Assembly: GCA_964537525.1 (NCBI GenBank)
Contig: CAZIAB010000002.1
Location: 1-48,805, forward strand
Origin: CAYMDJ01 sp964537525
Lineage (GTDB): Archaea > Aenigmatarchaeota > Aenigmatarchaeia > QMZP01
Direction: 5' to 3'
Length of the DNA stretch: 48,805 nucleotides
Shown: positions 15,833 through 23,399 of the stretch, one piece after another
Layout of the letters: each line of letters opens with the position of its first letter
Position numbering within the stretch: position 1 is the first letter of the stretch
The notes under the pieces: model-generated
Seen by the model: only the letters and a program-made list of their open reading frames with translations
Told to the model about the DNA's origin: nothing
The model's database searches: none
Translations under genes and position numbers: made by a program

Positions 15833-16894
15833 ATGGCAAGGAAGGATTCCTATTTGAAGAAGGCGAAGGAAAAGGACAGGATACTGGTCATTACAGTAGA
15901 CAGGGACGATGACATAGGCCACAAGACCACCTTCACCGGCCCCCTTGTGGGAAGGGATTCCCTCCTCAAGGCTGCCATGGAATTAGGGCTCTCTGACCCG
16001 GGAGATTCTGACACCAACGCCATCTTCCAGGCAGTGAGGGTGTATGACGGCATAAAGAAGAAATACAAATCAGAGGTGGCTGCCCTCACCGGGAACCGTT
16101 CGGTAGGGCTTCCTTCTGACAAGGAGATATCAGAGCAGCTCGACAAGGTTCTTTCAAAATTCAGGGCGGATTTCGCCATACTGGTTACTGACGGGAGCGA
16201 GGATGAGCACGTCCTTCCTATAATACAGTCCAGGATCCCGATTCTCTCCGTGGACAGGGTGATAGTGAAGCAGGCCCAGCAACTGGAGTCAGGCTACTAC
16301 AAGCTCAAGGACTTTATAGAGGAGACCATGGAGAACCCCAAGTATTCTAGACTAATCTTTGGCATCCCTGCAATAGCAATACTCATATATTCCGTCTTCG
16401 GAATGGATGGCTGGAGGGTAATACTCGCCGTCCTTGGTATATACCTCTTCATAAAGGGGTTCAGGCTCGACCATTACGTCGTTGCCGGGTTCGAGGAACT
16501 GAGCACCTCCTTCACGAGGAGAAGGTTCGCGTTCTTCTCCTACATAGTCTCCATAGTGCTCACCATACTCGCTACCGTAAGAGGTTACGATGCCGCAGTG
16601 AGCTGGTTCAACATAGGCCTCTTCGAGACAGCCTCTGCCTTCGTCGCATCCTCTGTCTTCTACTATTACCTGGCAGGCGCAATCTCATGGGTAGGGAAGA
16701 GCATAACCACGGATGACAGGTCAGGCAAGAGCATAGTTGCCGTAACGATATTCGGCTTCGCAATCGCCCTGGTGGTCTACAACGCCGCACAGCTGATAAT
16801 AAAGCCAGACCTCTCCCTCTTCAACTTCATCTTCTCCATAGTCTTCGGCTTCGCCCTCATCTTCGCAGCCATACTCCTGGAGTGGAAGCGCTAG
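15833..16894 (+). CDS. DUF373 family membrane protein
   Basis: 353 residues. An N-terminal soluble domain (about 1-165: ILVITVDRDDDIGHKT, GDSDTNAIFQAVRVYDGIKK, DFAILVTDGSEDEHVLPIIQSR) is followed by six to eight membrane helices from about residue 170 to the end. This matches the archaeal DUF373 family, of unknown function. ATG 15833 is preferred for its AGGTG site 8 nt upstream and a TATA (TTTTATAC, about 15789-15796); GTG 15824 is in frame. It is a single gene lying between the two-component pair and the AT-rich recombinase segment. Confidence 0.88.
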   Translation: MARKDSYLKKAKEKDRILVITVDRDDDIGHKTTFTGPLVGRDSLLKAAMELGLSDPGDSDTNAIFQAVRVYDGIKKKYKSEVAALTGNRSVGLPSDKEISEQLDKVLSKFRADFAILVTDGSEDEHVLPIIQSRIPILSVDRVIVKQAQQLESGYYKLKDFIEETMENPKYSRLIFGIPAIAILIYSVFGMDGWRVILAVLGIYLFIKGFRLDHYVVAGFEELSTSFTRRRFAFFSYIVSIVLTILATVRGYDAAVSWFNIGLFETASAFVASSVFYYYLAGAISWVGKSITTDDRSGKSIVAVTIFGFAIALVVYNAAQLIIKPDLSLFNFIFSIVFGFALIFAAILLEWKR

Positions 16895-17417
16895 AACTGA
16901 CCTTTTTTACAACTCACGGAATCGCCATATAACCAAAAGGCAGATACCTTTAACGAGTATTACTTTATCCCAAAAAGCTCAACCAAAAAAAAGCGTTCGC
17001 GGAAAAGATTAAAACACTCACCTTTCATATCGTTTTCTCTCCACAGCCTCGTTTTCTGTTCCTGACACTTTGCGTTAACTTTGCGTTAACTCTACATTTT
17101 GCGTTCTCTAAATGTCGTTTTTCCGTACACGCTTTTGCTTTCAAACCCAGGATTGTTTATGTTGCTCCTTGGCATGAAAAGGGTGTTAACTCTCACTTTG
17201 GCCTCAAACCCTCACTTTTTACAAAAACCAAACCACACTTCATAATATATTATACAGAATATATCATATAATATATATCACAGATATACCTTATCAAAAG
17301 ATATATTATCTAAAATATATTAATCAATACATCCATGAAAATCTATATCACGACACATGATGTTAGAACAATTAACATTTATATAACATAATGCTCATAA
17401 ATATACAGTGAGTTTTC
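16895..17417. other. Gene-free AT-rich region with iterated repeats
   Basis: This 523-bp gap holds no credible gene. From left to right it has: the left copy of a direct repeat (16943-17007); CTCACCTTT (17017-17025); two tandem TTTGCGTTAAC units (17069-17079, 17080-17090) and a partial third (TTTTGCGTT, 17098-17106); GTTAAC followed by CTCACTTT (17185-17199) and a second CTCACTTT (17211-17218); then about 150 bp of nearly pure A/T (17235-17400) rich in ATATAT. The last part includes TATA ATTTATATAA (17377-17386) for the winged-helix gene. The layout resembles an origin or partition site. Confidence 0.5.
16943..17007 (+). repeat. Left imperfect direct repeat flanking the recombinase segment
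   Basis: GATACCTTTAACGAGTATTA (16943-16962) and AAAAGCGTTCGCGGAAAAG (16989-17007). The right copy (19337-19384) has the same two blocks in the same order and orientation, 18/20 and 16/19 identical, with a shorter gap between blocks. The copies could be attachment-site duplications. Confidence 0.6.
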
Positions 17418-17789
17418 ATGATAGGTGATGTCCAGGATAATAAAAACAGCATACTGGAAGAGCTTTTTCTGCGAGAGAAACCCGCCAAGATACTCCTGGG
17501 CATGAAGATATCGAAGGGCGATTCGGTATACGCCACCCTCCTATCGAAGTCGGCTGACTGCACCTATTCCCATACAATAAAGATACTCAACGCCTTCAAC
17601 AGGCTCGGCATAGTCAGCTTCGAGAAGACGGGCAGGATAAAGAAGGTAAGCCTCACGAACGACGGCTGGGACATCGCGCACAACCTAGAGGCAATGATAA
17701 AGAAGTTTGAGCAGATAGAGACAGAGGTAACCGAACAGAAGCCCGAGAAGAAGACAGAGGCCAAGACCGCAAAGAAATCCAAGAAGTGA
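17418..17789 (+). CDS. Winged-helix DNA-binding protein with lysine-rich tail
   Basis: 123 residues. Residues about 15-80 form a MarR/ArsR-like winged helix: KPAKILLGMKISKG, YATLLSKSADCTYSHTIKILNAFNRLGIVSFEKTGRIKKVSLTNDG carries the recognition helix and wing. A helix follows, and the C-terminus (100-123) is a Lys/Glu-rich tail ending TAKKSKK. TATA ATTTATATAA lies upstream, giving a short leader. It is the first gene inside the direct-repeat-bounded segment and a candidate regulator of it. No specific family name is justified. Confidence 0.8.
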   Translation: MIGDVQDNKNSILEELFLREKPAKILLGMKISKGDSVYATLLSKSADCTYSHTIKILNAFNRLGIVSFEKTGRIKKVSLTNDGWDIAHNLEAMIKKFEQIETEVTEQKPEKKTEAKTAKKSKK

Positions 17790-17998
17790 GAATTGTTTTC
17801 CGCACAAACGGACATGTTCTTGAGATACAATTTTCCTGGTAAAAATCACCCCCGGACCCTACCCTAAACGCCCCCAAACCACCCTAAAAAGAGGGATTTT
17901 CATAAGGGAATGCCTTGCATGATGCCGTTTTGAGGCCGAATGTCCGGAAATGTGTCTTTCCGGACATATTTATTAGGCAATCCGGACATTATATATTT
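17790..17998. other. Intergenic region with ATGTCCG half-sites and palindrome
   Basis: This 209-bp gap holds no gene. It has CGGACAT half-sites at 17809, 17961 and 17983, an ATGTCCG at 17940 that forms a 28-bp palindrome with the one at 17961, a C-rich run (about 17848-17885) and a TATA-like CATATTTATTA (17965-17975) for the next gene. Confidence 0.6.
17940..17967. promoter_or_regulatory. 28-bp palindrome with 11-6-11 geometry (dif-like or operator)
   Basis: Perfect 11-bp arms ATGTCCGGAAA (17940-17950) and TTTCCGGACAT (17957-17967) around the 6-bp spacer TGTGTC. This is the geometry of Xer dif core sites, and a Xer-type recombinase gene starts 229 bp downstream. The right arm abuts the TATA box of the small membrane-protein gene, so an operator role is also possible. 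Confidence 0.6.
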
Positions 17999-18196
17999 AT
18001 GGTTGATGTAGAACACTCCCTCGCTTTGGTAGGAGTCTTTGGAGTAATTATTCTGATAATATCCGCGTTCCTGATTACCTCGGGAGGCCTCATAATAGAT
18101 AATCCAGACGAGTTTATTATCAATCTAATCGTTACCGTTATTGCTGTTTCCGGGGTAATAATGTTTGCTCAATATAAGCATTGGTGGAGATTCTAG
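17999..18196 (+). CDS. Small membrane protein (65 residues) coupled to the recombinase
   Basis: Two hydrophobic helices (about 8-30 and 41-58) and a C-terminal QYKHWWRF. ATG 17999 lies about 28 nt after TATA CATATTTATTA, so the message is probably leaderless; an upstream in-frame ATG would run through the palindrome. Its stop TAG overlaps the recombinase GTG by one base (TAGTG), so translation of the two is coupled. No family recognised. The palindrome and a third CGGACAT (17983-17989) bracket its promoter. Confidence 0.7.
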   Translation: MVDVEHSLALVGVFGVIILIISAFLITSGGLIIDNPDEFIINLIVTVIAVSGVIMFAQYKHWWRF

Positions 18197-18789
18197 TGGC
18201 CGCGAGGAAGCTTCCCAGGTTCCTGACGCCGAACGAGGTATCAGAGATGTTCAGGGTCGCTCAGGGCAACCCAAGGGACGCTATGCTGCTCAAGTGCATG
18301 TACTATTTGGGTCTCAGGAACTCAGAGATTAGGACCCTCCAGGCAGAGGATATCGATACCATCAACAATACTGTGAAGGTCGTGCAGGGAAAGGGCAAGA
18401 AGGACCGCTATGTTCCTATTCCCGGGGGCTTCTCCAGCGAATTAAAAGCCTTCCTGAAGGACAGAAAGGGATTCGTCTTCTCAGGCAGGGGGAGCGAGGG
18501 GACCCTCTCTGACCGCCATATCCGCAGGATAGTGAAATCGCATGCAAGGGTTGCTAATGTCAGGAAATGGGAGGAGATCCATCCCCATACCCTGCGGCAC
18601 AGCTATGCCACGCATCTCCAGAACAACGGCGTCCCACTGAACGTGATACAGAGCATGCTCGGCCACGAGAGGATTGAGACCACCACAATCTACACCCATC
18701 TAGGGATAGACAAGGCCAGGGAATTCATCGACCGGGCCTTCATAAAACCGCTACCAAGGGCACCAAAAGACGACTTCGAGGAGGAATGA
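18196..18789 (+). CDS. Tyrosine recombinase, catalytic domain only (XerA-like)
   Basis: 197 residues. All active-site residues are present: Arg41 in YYLGLRNSEIR, Lys66 in the GKGKKDR hairpin, His131 and Arg134 in HTLRH, His157 in MLGHERI and Tyr166 in TTIYTHL. The protein begins at KLPRFLTPNEV, where the catalytic domain of XerA/XerCD begins; the N-terminal SAM-like core-binding domain (about 90 residues) is absent. Start GTG 18196 has GGTGGAG 6 nt upstream and overlaps the previous stop; a TTG/GTG start near 18181 would add at most five residues. It may act at the palindrome 17940-17967, or excise the segment between the direct repeats. Confidence 0.88.
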   Translation: MAARKLPRFLTPNEVSEMFRVAQGNPRDAMLLKCMYYLGLRNSEIRTLQAEDIDTINNTVKVVQGKGKKDRYVPIPGGFSSELKAFLKDRKGFVFSGRGSEGTLSDRHIRRIVKSHARVANVRKWEEIHPHTLRHSYATHLQNNGVPLNVIQSMLGHERIETTTIYTHLGIDKAREFIDRAFIKPLPRAPKDDFEEE

Positions 18790-18813
18790 TCTTGAACATC
18801 GCTATGTTCAAGA
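18790..18813. terminator. 10-bp inverted repeat directly after the recombinase stop
   Basis: TCTTGAACAT (18790-18799), spacer CGCT, ATGTTCAAGA (18804-18813). It starts one base after the stop codon. A terminator-like hairpin is the simplest reading, though no T-run follows. With 10-bp arms it could also bind the recombinase. Confidence 0.45.
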
Positions 18814-18815
18814 GA

Positions 18816-18859
18816 TGTGCCAAACCAGAGGCAATCGAACCCATTTTAACTGTGGCACA
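18816..18859. repeat. Inverted repeat TGTGCCA ... TGGCACA
   Basis: Seven-base arms at 18816-18822 and 18853-18859 with a 30-nt loop, in the gap between the recombinase and the next small membrane gene. An ATGTCCG half-site follows at 18863-18869. No function assigned. Confidence 0.4.
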
Positions 18860-18933
18860 CAGATGTCCGTTTTTGCGCGGATTTAAGCCTCACTCTCACC
18901 TTAATTTATTAGCAATCCTGACCAATTATCATC

Positions 18934-19134
18934 ATGGAATCAGAGCTCATCCGGAAATACATGAAAAGTAAGAAGAAGACTGTGTGGGGAACCTTCTTCC
19001 TGTTAATCATCCTGGCTGCGGAGACGTTCTACCTGAATTGCGTCGACGTATACGTGTTTCCGTTCTGCGAACTCACCTGGCTGTACATAGCCCTGGCGGT
19101 CATAGTGTTGAATATAATAGTTCTATTCAGATAG
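18934..19134 (+). CDS. Small membrane protein, 66 residues
   Basis: A basic head (RKYMKSKKK) is followed by two hydrophobic helices (about 17-32 and 46-65) joined by a short loop with Cys36 and Cys45, possibly a disulfide outside the membrane. A TATA-like TTAATTTATTA (18900-18910) lies about 30 nt before the ATG, so a leaderless transcript is likely. It is the last gene inside the direct-repeat-bounded segment. No family recognised. Confidence 0.6.
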   Translation: MESELIRKYMKSKKKTVWGTFFLLIILAAETFYLNCVDVYVFPFCELTWLYIALAVIVLNIIVLFR

Positions 19135-19400
19135 ATATTATAATTAATATATTACATAGAGTATATATTACATAAGATATATAATTAAGATAGTTAAATA
19201 AAATATATATTATAATATACATATTAGAATAATCCGGAATTTTACACAAAAAGTGAGACTTAAAATTTGACCCCTGCCAAATTCACCCCCTCCTCAAGGG
19301 TGAGTGAAAACTCTTTTAATGCTACCGGTTTCGCCAGGTACCTTTGACGAGTATTAATTGGCGGCAAAAGCATTTGCGGAAAGGACAGGTAAAGTGAGAA
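19135..19400. other. AT-rich gene-free region with inverse-orientation repeats
   Basis: About 100 bp of ATAT-rich DNA (19135-19235) is followed by AAAGTGAG (19250-19257), GGGTGAG (19298-19304), the right direct repeat (19337-19384) and AAAGTGAG (19391-19398). It mirrors the left flank at 16895-17417, where the same octamer appears as CTCACTTT. No gene seen. Confidence 0.5.
19337..19384 (+). repeat. Right imperfect direct repeat flanking the recombinase segment
   Basis: GGTACCTTTGACGAGTATTA (19337-19356) and AAAAGCATTTGCGGAAAGG (19366-19384), partners of 16943-17007 in the same orientation. About 2.4 kb lies between the copies. Confidence 0.6.
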
Positions 19401-19889
19401 TTAGATTGGCTTCCTCATATCTATGAGGTAGTCCTGAAACCCCCATTTGCGATATATCTCATGGGCATGTGAATTTGCAGAAAAAACCTGGAGTGAAAGA
19501 TGTTTTATTCCCTTCTTCCTGAAGAATTTTATGGCATCGTCCCTGAAGAGTGAGCTTATACCCTTTCCTCTGAAACCCTTCTTAATGAAGATGTCAGAGA
19601 TGCAGCCAATCCTCTCTATGCTGAATACGGGATGACCCTTGTTTATCCGGAAAATCCCGTAGCCTGCCAGTTTCCCCCCAGATTCGGCGACAAGAACGAG
19701 CCCATTACCAGAACGGATGTTATTCTTAAGGATTCCTATAAAGATATCCTGTGCGTTCTTCCTCTTCTTCATGTAGGGTTTCAGTTTGGGATTATTGTTC
19801 AGAACAACCCTGTCATGCTCTCTGATGAACTCCTTCCAGAGGTCAACGATTCCCGGGACGTCCTTAAGCCTGGCCTTCCTTATTTTCAT
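19401..19889 (-). CDS. GNAT family N-acetyltransferase
   Basis: 162 residues with the full GNAT fold: MKIRKARLKDVPGIVDLW at the start, acetyl-CoA-binding motif FIKKGFRGKGISSLF near residues 100-114, and the closing VFSANSHAHEIYRKWGFQDY. It transfers an acetyl group from acetyl-CoA to an amine; the acceptor cannot be told. It is a single gene, divergent from the MFS gene, lying just outside the right direct repeat. Confidence 0.9.
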   Translation of the reverse strand: MKIRKARLKDVPGIVDLWKEFIREHDRVVLNNNPKLKPYMKKRKNAQDIFIGILKNNIRSGNGLVLVAESGGKLAGYGIFRINKGHPVFSIERIGCISDIFIKKGFRGKGISSLFRDDAIKFFRKKGIKHLSLQVFSANSHAHEIYRKWGFQDYLIDMRKPI

Positions 19890-19946
19890 GCTTGTAACTT
19901 GTTTTGCCGTAATAAATAAAAGTGATGGGCATCATCTATAATACAT

Positions 19947-21074
19947 ATGTATGGGCACCGGCACATTCTCCATTTCCTCAGGAACAGGGAGCTCAACGAG
20001 CTCTACGTAAGCATAGCGGCCAGGTATCTGGCCCTCTCAATGATAGGGGTTTTCGTTCCCATATACCTCCTTGACCTGGGGTATTCCCTGCCATCGGTAA
20101 TGATTTTCTACGCAATTCTTTACGGCACGCATGCCGTTTTTACGATACCCGCGGGAAAGATTGCCTGCAGGTTCGGGTTCAAGCATTCCATCCTCTTCAG
20201 CCTCCCCCTGCTGGTTTCGTTCTACGTCCTGCTCTATGCGCTCCATCACTACCAGTTCCCGATATACGCCATAGCCGTGATATATGGAATCAATATGGCT
20301 CTCTTCTGGATGGGATACCATTCTGACTTCTCCAAGTGCAGCAGCAGGGAATGCAGGGGTAAGCAGGTAGGGACCGCCCAGGCAGCGGCCACCGCATTCA
20401 ACGTGATAGGTCCGGTTACTGGTGGAATAATCCTCACCTTCGTGGGGTTCGACATCCTCTTCATCATCGTGTCGGTCATGCTGCTCGCGTCCGCAATCCC
20501 GCTTTTCCTCTCGAAGGACATTCATGAGCCAGTGAAATTCTCTATAAGGGGCGTATTCAGAGACAACAGGATAAGGGACGTCCCCGCATACTTCGGGAAG
20601 GGTATAGAGCACGCGACCGGGATAATAATATGGCCGATATTCATCTTCTTCTTCGTGCTCAACAGTTACACATCCCTGGGGTTCGTATTTTCCCTTTCCA
20701 TATTCTTCTCGCTGGTGTTTGCCTTCGTGGTGGGGAAGTTCTCTGACATAAACAGGAGGCTCGTCCTGAGGCTGGGCAGCCTCTTTAACGCGCTGGTCTG
20801 GGTGTTCAGGGCGTTTGCGAGGACGCCCCTGCTCGTGTACATAGCCGACTCCCTTTACGGCATGTCCCAGACCACGATAATAGTCTCATTCAACGCCCTC
20901 AACTATGACAAGGCAAAGGACGGGCAGAACAACATAATAAGGACGATAATGTTCAGGGAGATGACGATAGGAGCATCGGCATCAATTCTCTTCATCGCGC
21001 TTTTCTTCTTCTCTGACTACTTCATTAACTTCCTCTTCGCAGGCGGCGCCTCCCTCCTCATTATGCTGTTTTAA
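19947..21074 (+). CDS. MFS transporter
   Basis: 375 residues, about eleven or twelve hydrophobic helices, with GKIACRFGFKHS at the position of the MFS loop 2-3 motif and a duplicated half beginning near residue 200. ATG 19947 is about 30 nt after a TATA-like AATAAATAA, so a leaderless start is likely. It is slightly short for the superfamily (about 400), but both halves are present. The substrate cannot be predicted; the downstream metal permease may belong to the same transcription unit (34-bp gap). Confidence 0.85.
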   Translation: MYGHRHILHFLRNRELNELYVSIAARYLALSMIGVFVPIYLLDLGYSLPSVMIFYAILYGTHAVFTIPAGKIACRFGFKHSILFSLPLLVSFYVLLYALHHYQFPIYAIAVIYGINMALFWMGYHSDFSKCSSRECRGKQVGTAQAAATAFNVIGPVTGGIILTFVGFDILFIIVSVMLLASAIPLFLSKDIHEPVKFSIRGVFRDNRIRDVPAYFGKGIEHATGIIIWPIFIFFFVLNSYTSLGFVFSLSIFFSLVFAFVVGKFSDINRRLVLRLGSLFNALVWVFRAFARTPLLVYIADSLYGMSQTTIIVSFNALNYDKAKDGQNNIIRTIMFREMTIGASASILFIALFFFSDYFINFLFAGGASLLIMLF

Positions 21075-21108
21075 GGAAGGCGAACAATAATAATCAGGGA
21101 GAAAGAGC

Positions 21109-22287
21109 ATGGCAAAAAAGGACAGGACTGACCCCATCTGCGGGATGGAGGGCCACATCAAGGCCCACGGCCATTATTTCTGCAGCGTCGGTTGCATCAG
21201 GAAGTACGAGAAGAGGGAGAAGATGAAGAAGGACCTCTATTGCCCGGAATGCTCTGCCGAGGCACACCACCACAAGAAGAAGTGGTATAAGGAGAGGCTT
21301 TACCAGGTCCTTATTGTCCTGGGAATCCTCTTCGCGATGAACCAGCTGCTGCTGGTTTACGGGATTACCGCCCTCCAGGGATTCTGGCTGGCGTTCTATG
21401 ATTACCTGGCCCTGATATGGTGGGCAATCATCCTCGGCTTCCTGATAGGCGGGGTAATCGACTACCTCGTCCCGAGCGAATACATCTCCAAGTTCCTCTC
21501 CAGGAGGGAGCGGAAAACGATTGGCTGGGCAGTCATACTCGGGTTCCTTATGTCCGCATGCTCGCACGGAATCCTGGCGATATCGATGGAGCTCTACAGG
21601 AAAGGGGCATCGGTCCCTGCGGTGATAGCGTTCCTGCTGGCAAGCCCCTGGGCAAACCTTCCGATAACAATCCTCCTCTTTGGCCTCTTCGGTTTCAATG
21701 CCATATTCATCATAATATCCGCGATAGTGATAGCGGTAATAACGGGCTTCGTTTATCAGCTACTTGACAGGAAGGGATGGATTGAGAGGAGCAAGCACAC
21801 CAGGCACGTCTCAGAGAGCTTCTCCGTAAGGAAGGACATGGCGGAAAGACTAAACACCTACAGGAAGAACCCCTCACCAGGGAGGGTCCTAAAGGGGATA
21901 ACCCTCGGTTCCTGGTCCCTGACAAAGATGGTTATGTGGTGGATACTCATAGGTGTCATGGCCGCTGGCGTTGCCAGGTCCTTCATAAGCCACGAGATGT
22001 TCATGACGTACATGGGGCCGACCCTCCTTGGCCTGTTCGTGACCCTCGCGGTCGCGACGGTGATAGAGGTCTGCTCTGAAGGTTCTTCGCCAATCTCCTT
22101 CGAGATATACAGGCAGACAGGTGCCTTTGGCAACGCCTTTGTTTTTCTCAATGCCGGAGTCGCGACCGACTACACGGAAATCGGCCTTATAGGCTCCAAC
22201 ATAGGGAAGAGGGCCGCGCTGTGGCTTCCCGTGATAACGGTCCCCCAGATACTGGTCCTTGGGTATTTGTTCAATATGTTCCTTTAG
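21109..22287 (+). CDS. Metal/metalloid permease (ArsP/SO_0444 type) with N-terminal TRASH/YHS domain
   Basis: 392 residues. An N-terminal metal-binding finger DPICGM...YFCSVGCIRKYEK (8-35) and CPEC (about 45-48) with HHHKKK are followed by about ten helices of the COG0701/PF03773 permease family, with the repeated signature blocks YLVPSEYISKFLSRR, ACSHG and EVCSEGSSPI. Relatives export copper, zinc or trivalent organoarsenicals. The cytosolic cysteine and histidine clusters suggest that it loads soft metals. A ribosome site (GGGAGAAAG) precedes ATG 21109. Its stop overlaps the convergent lipoprotein gene by 4 bp. Confidence 0.88.
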   Translation: MAKKDRTDPICGMEGHIKAHGHYFCSVGCIRKYEKREKMKKDLYCPECSAEAHHHKKKWYKERLYQVLIVLGILFAMNQLLLVYGITALQGFWLAFYDYLALIWWAIILGFLIGGVIDYLVPSEYISKFLSRRERKTIGWAVILGFLMSACSHGILAISMELYRKGASVPAVIAFLLASPWANLPITILLFGLFGFNAIFIIISAIVIAVITGFVYQLLDRKGWIERSKHTRHVSESFSVRKDMAERLNTYRKNPSPGRVLKGITLGSWSLTKMVMWWILIGVMAAGVARSFISHEMFMTYMGPTLLGLFVTLAVATVIEVCSEGSSPISFEIYRQTGAFGNAFVFLNAGVATDYTEIGLIGSNIGKRAALWLPVITVPQILVLGYLFNMFL

Positions 22288-23273
22288 AATAAACTGCCCT
22301 TTTCAGCTACGATGATAAGCCAGTTGGTGAGGTCTTCTGTGCACATCTCCAGAACACCCTCGTGCGGGATTACGCCACCCCACTTGCAGAAGTCATTTTC
22401 CCCGCTGGGCTCTGTCAGCATGTTTCCATCGATGTCAATGGCCTGCGCTCCCACGAAGTACTCGTTCGCGCAGTATCCACCTATCACGACCATCGGGTCA
22501 TCGGGTGGATGGATTTCCATCTGCTCCCTCGGGAACGGGACGTAATGGGTGCCTCCCTCTACGGATTCGAATGCAGGAATCCTTATAACAGGGCCGAAAC
22601 TGCTCAGGTCACCGCCACCCACAAACACATCAAAAAGAGAATCAATGTCGGGTTTGGGTGAGTCAGGGAAGTAGTTCGAATAGAATTTCGGTGCTGCAAG
22701 GGTACATTTCTGCGGCGTCAGTTCGCACAAACATGTCGCTGTCTTGCACGTATATCCCTCCGGGCAGTCCGCAGAGCAGGTCTGCTTTGCCGGATCAAAC
22801 AGTTCGGTTATCGTTGATCCCAGGAATCCGGAAAATGGGTTCGTCGTTGCATCTGTGTATTCATAGCATGATATCTTCTTCTTGTCGTCGCATGCGCATG
22901 ATGCTGCGTCGCAGAACGTGCCCTGGGGGCAGTCGTCCTGGCACATGAAAGTCGCGGGATTGTAGGGGTTCGTTCCCGTTGCCTTTAGCGTTGCGGCGTT
23001 CATGCTGCATGACAGCTTTGGCAGATTCTGTTCTGTCTTGTTCTGGCACTGAACCCCCCCGCTGTCCTGAACGCACAGCTGATTGAGTTCACAGTCAGCC
23101 GTATTGGTTAAACAGGCACCGTTAACGCATGTGGGGGTCGAGATAGCGGTCATGCTATCAGTGCATATCGTTTCTCCGCAGTCCGCATCCTCTGTGCATT
23201 GGCTGCTGGGGTTGCCAGTGCAGCCTGAAACAACAATAACGCAAAGCAAAAAAGCCAGAGCAATCGACTTCAT
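22284..23273 (-). CDS. Cysteine-rich secreted lipoprotein
   Basis: 329 residues. Signal peptide with lipobox VVSGC (Cys18), then a Cys-dense region to about residue 200 with EGF-like or disulfide-knot spacing (CTEDADCGETIC; CPQGTFCDAASCAC; CPEGYTCKTATCLC occurs twice in diverged form). The C-terminal part (200-329) has few Cys and no recognised fold. TATA AATATAAAT lies just upstream on the minus strand. The disulfides imply an oxidising cell exterior. Function unknown; a metal-scavenging or adhesive role is only a guess from the adjacent metal permease. Confidence 0.75.
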   Translation of the reverse strand: MKSIALAFLLCVIVVSGCTGNPSSQCTEDADCGETICTDSMTAISTPTCVNGACLTNTADCELNQLCVQDSGGVQCQNKTEQNLPKLSCSMNAATLKATGTNPYNPATFMCQDDCPQGTFCDAASCACDDKKKISCYEYTDATTNPFSGFLGSTITELFDPAKQTCSADCPEGYTCKTATCLCELTPQKCTLAAPKFYSNYFPDSPKPDIDSLFDVFVGGGDLSSFGPVIRIPAFESVEGGTHYVPFPREQMEIHPPDDPMVVIGGYCANEYFVGAQAIDIDGNMLTEPSGENDFCKWGGVIPHEGVLEMCTEDLTNWLIIVAEKGSLF

Positions 23274-23399
23274 GCTTAATTTTTGTTCTTGGTCATTTAT
23301 ATTAGTCCTTGCTTGGCTTTGACTATGATAATCCCTAGGACGCGGTTCCCAAGCAGATAAAGCCTTAGGATGACAGCCATGCCATAGAACCAGCCTTTC
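23274..23399. other. Intergenic gap
   Basis: A minus-strand frame from ATG 23380 to TAA 23297 would give a 27-residue hydrophobic peptide (MAVILRLYLLGNRVLGIIIV...), but there is no clear ribosome site. Otherwise only the promoter of the Cys-rich lipoprotein was seen. Confidence 0.25.

Noticed and set aside
17915..17998. Longer start for the 65-residue membrane protein
   Set aside because: The extension would read through the 28-bp palindrome and the TATA box and gives no signal or domain.
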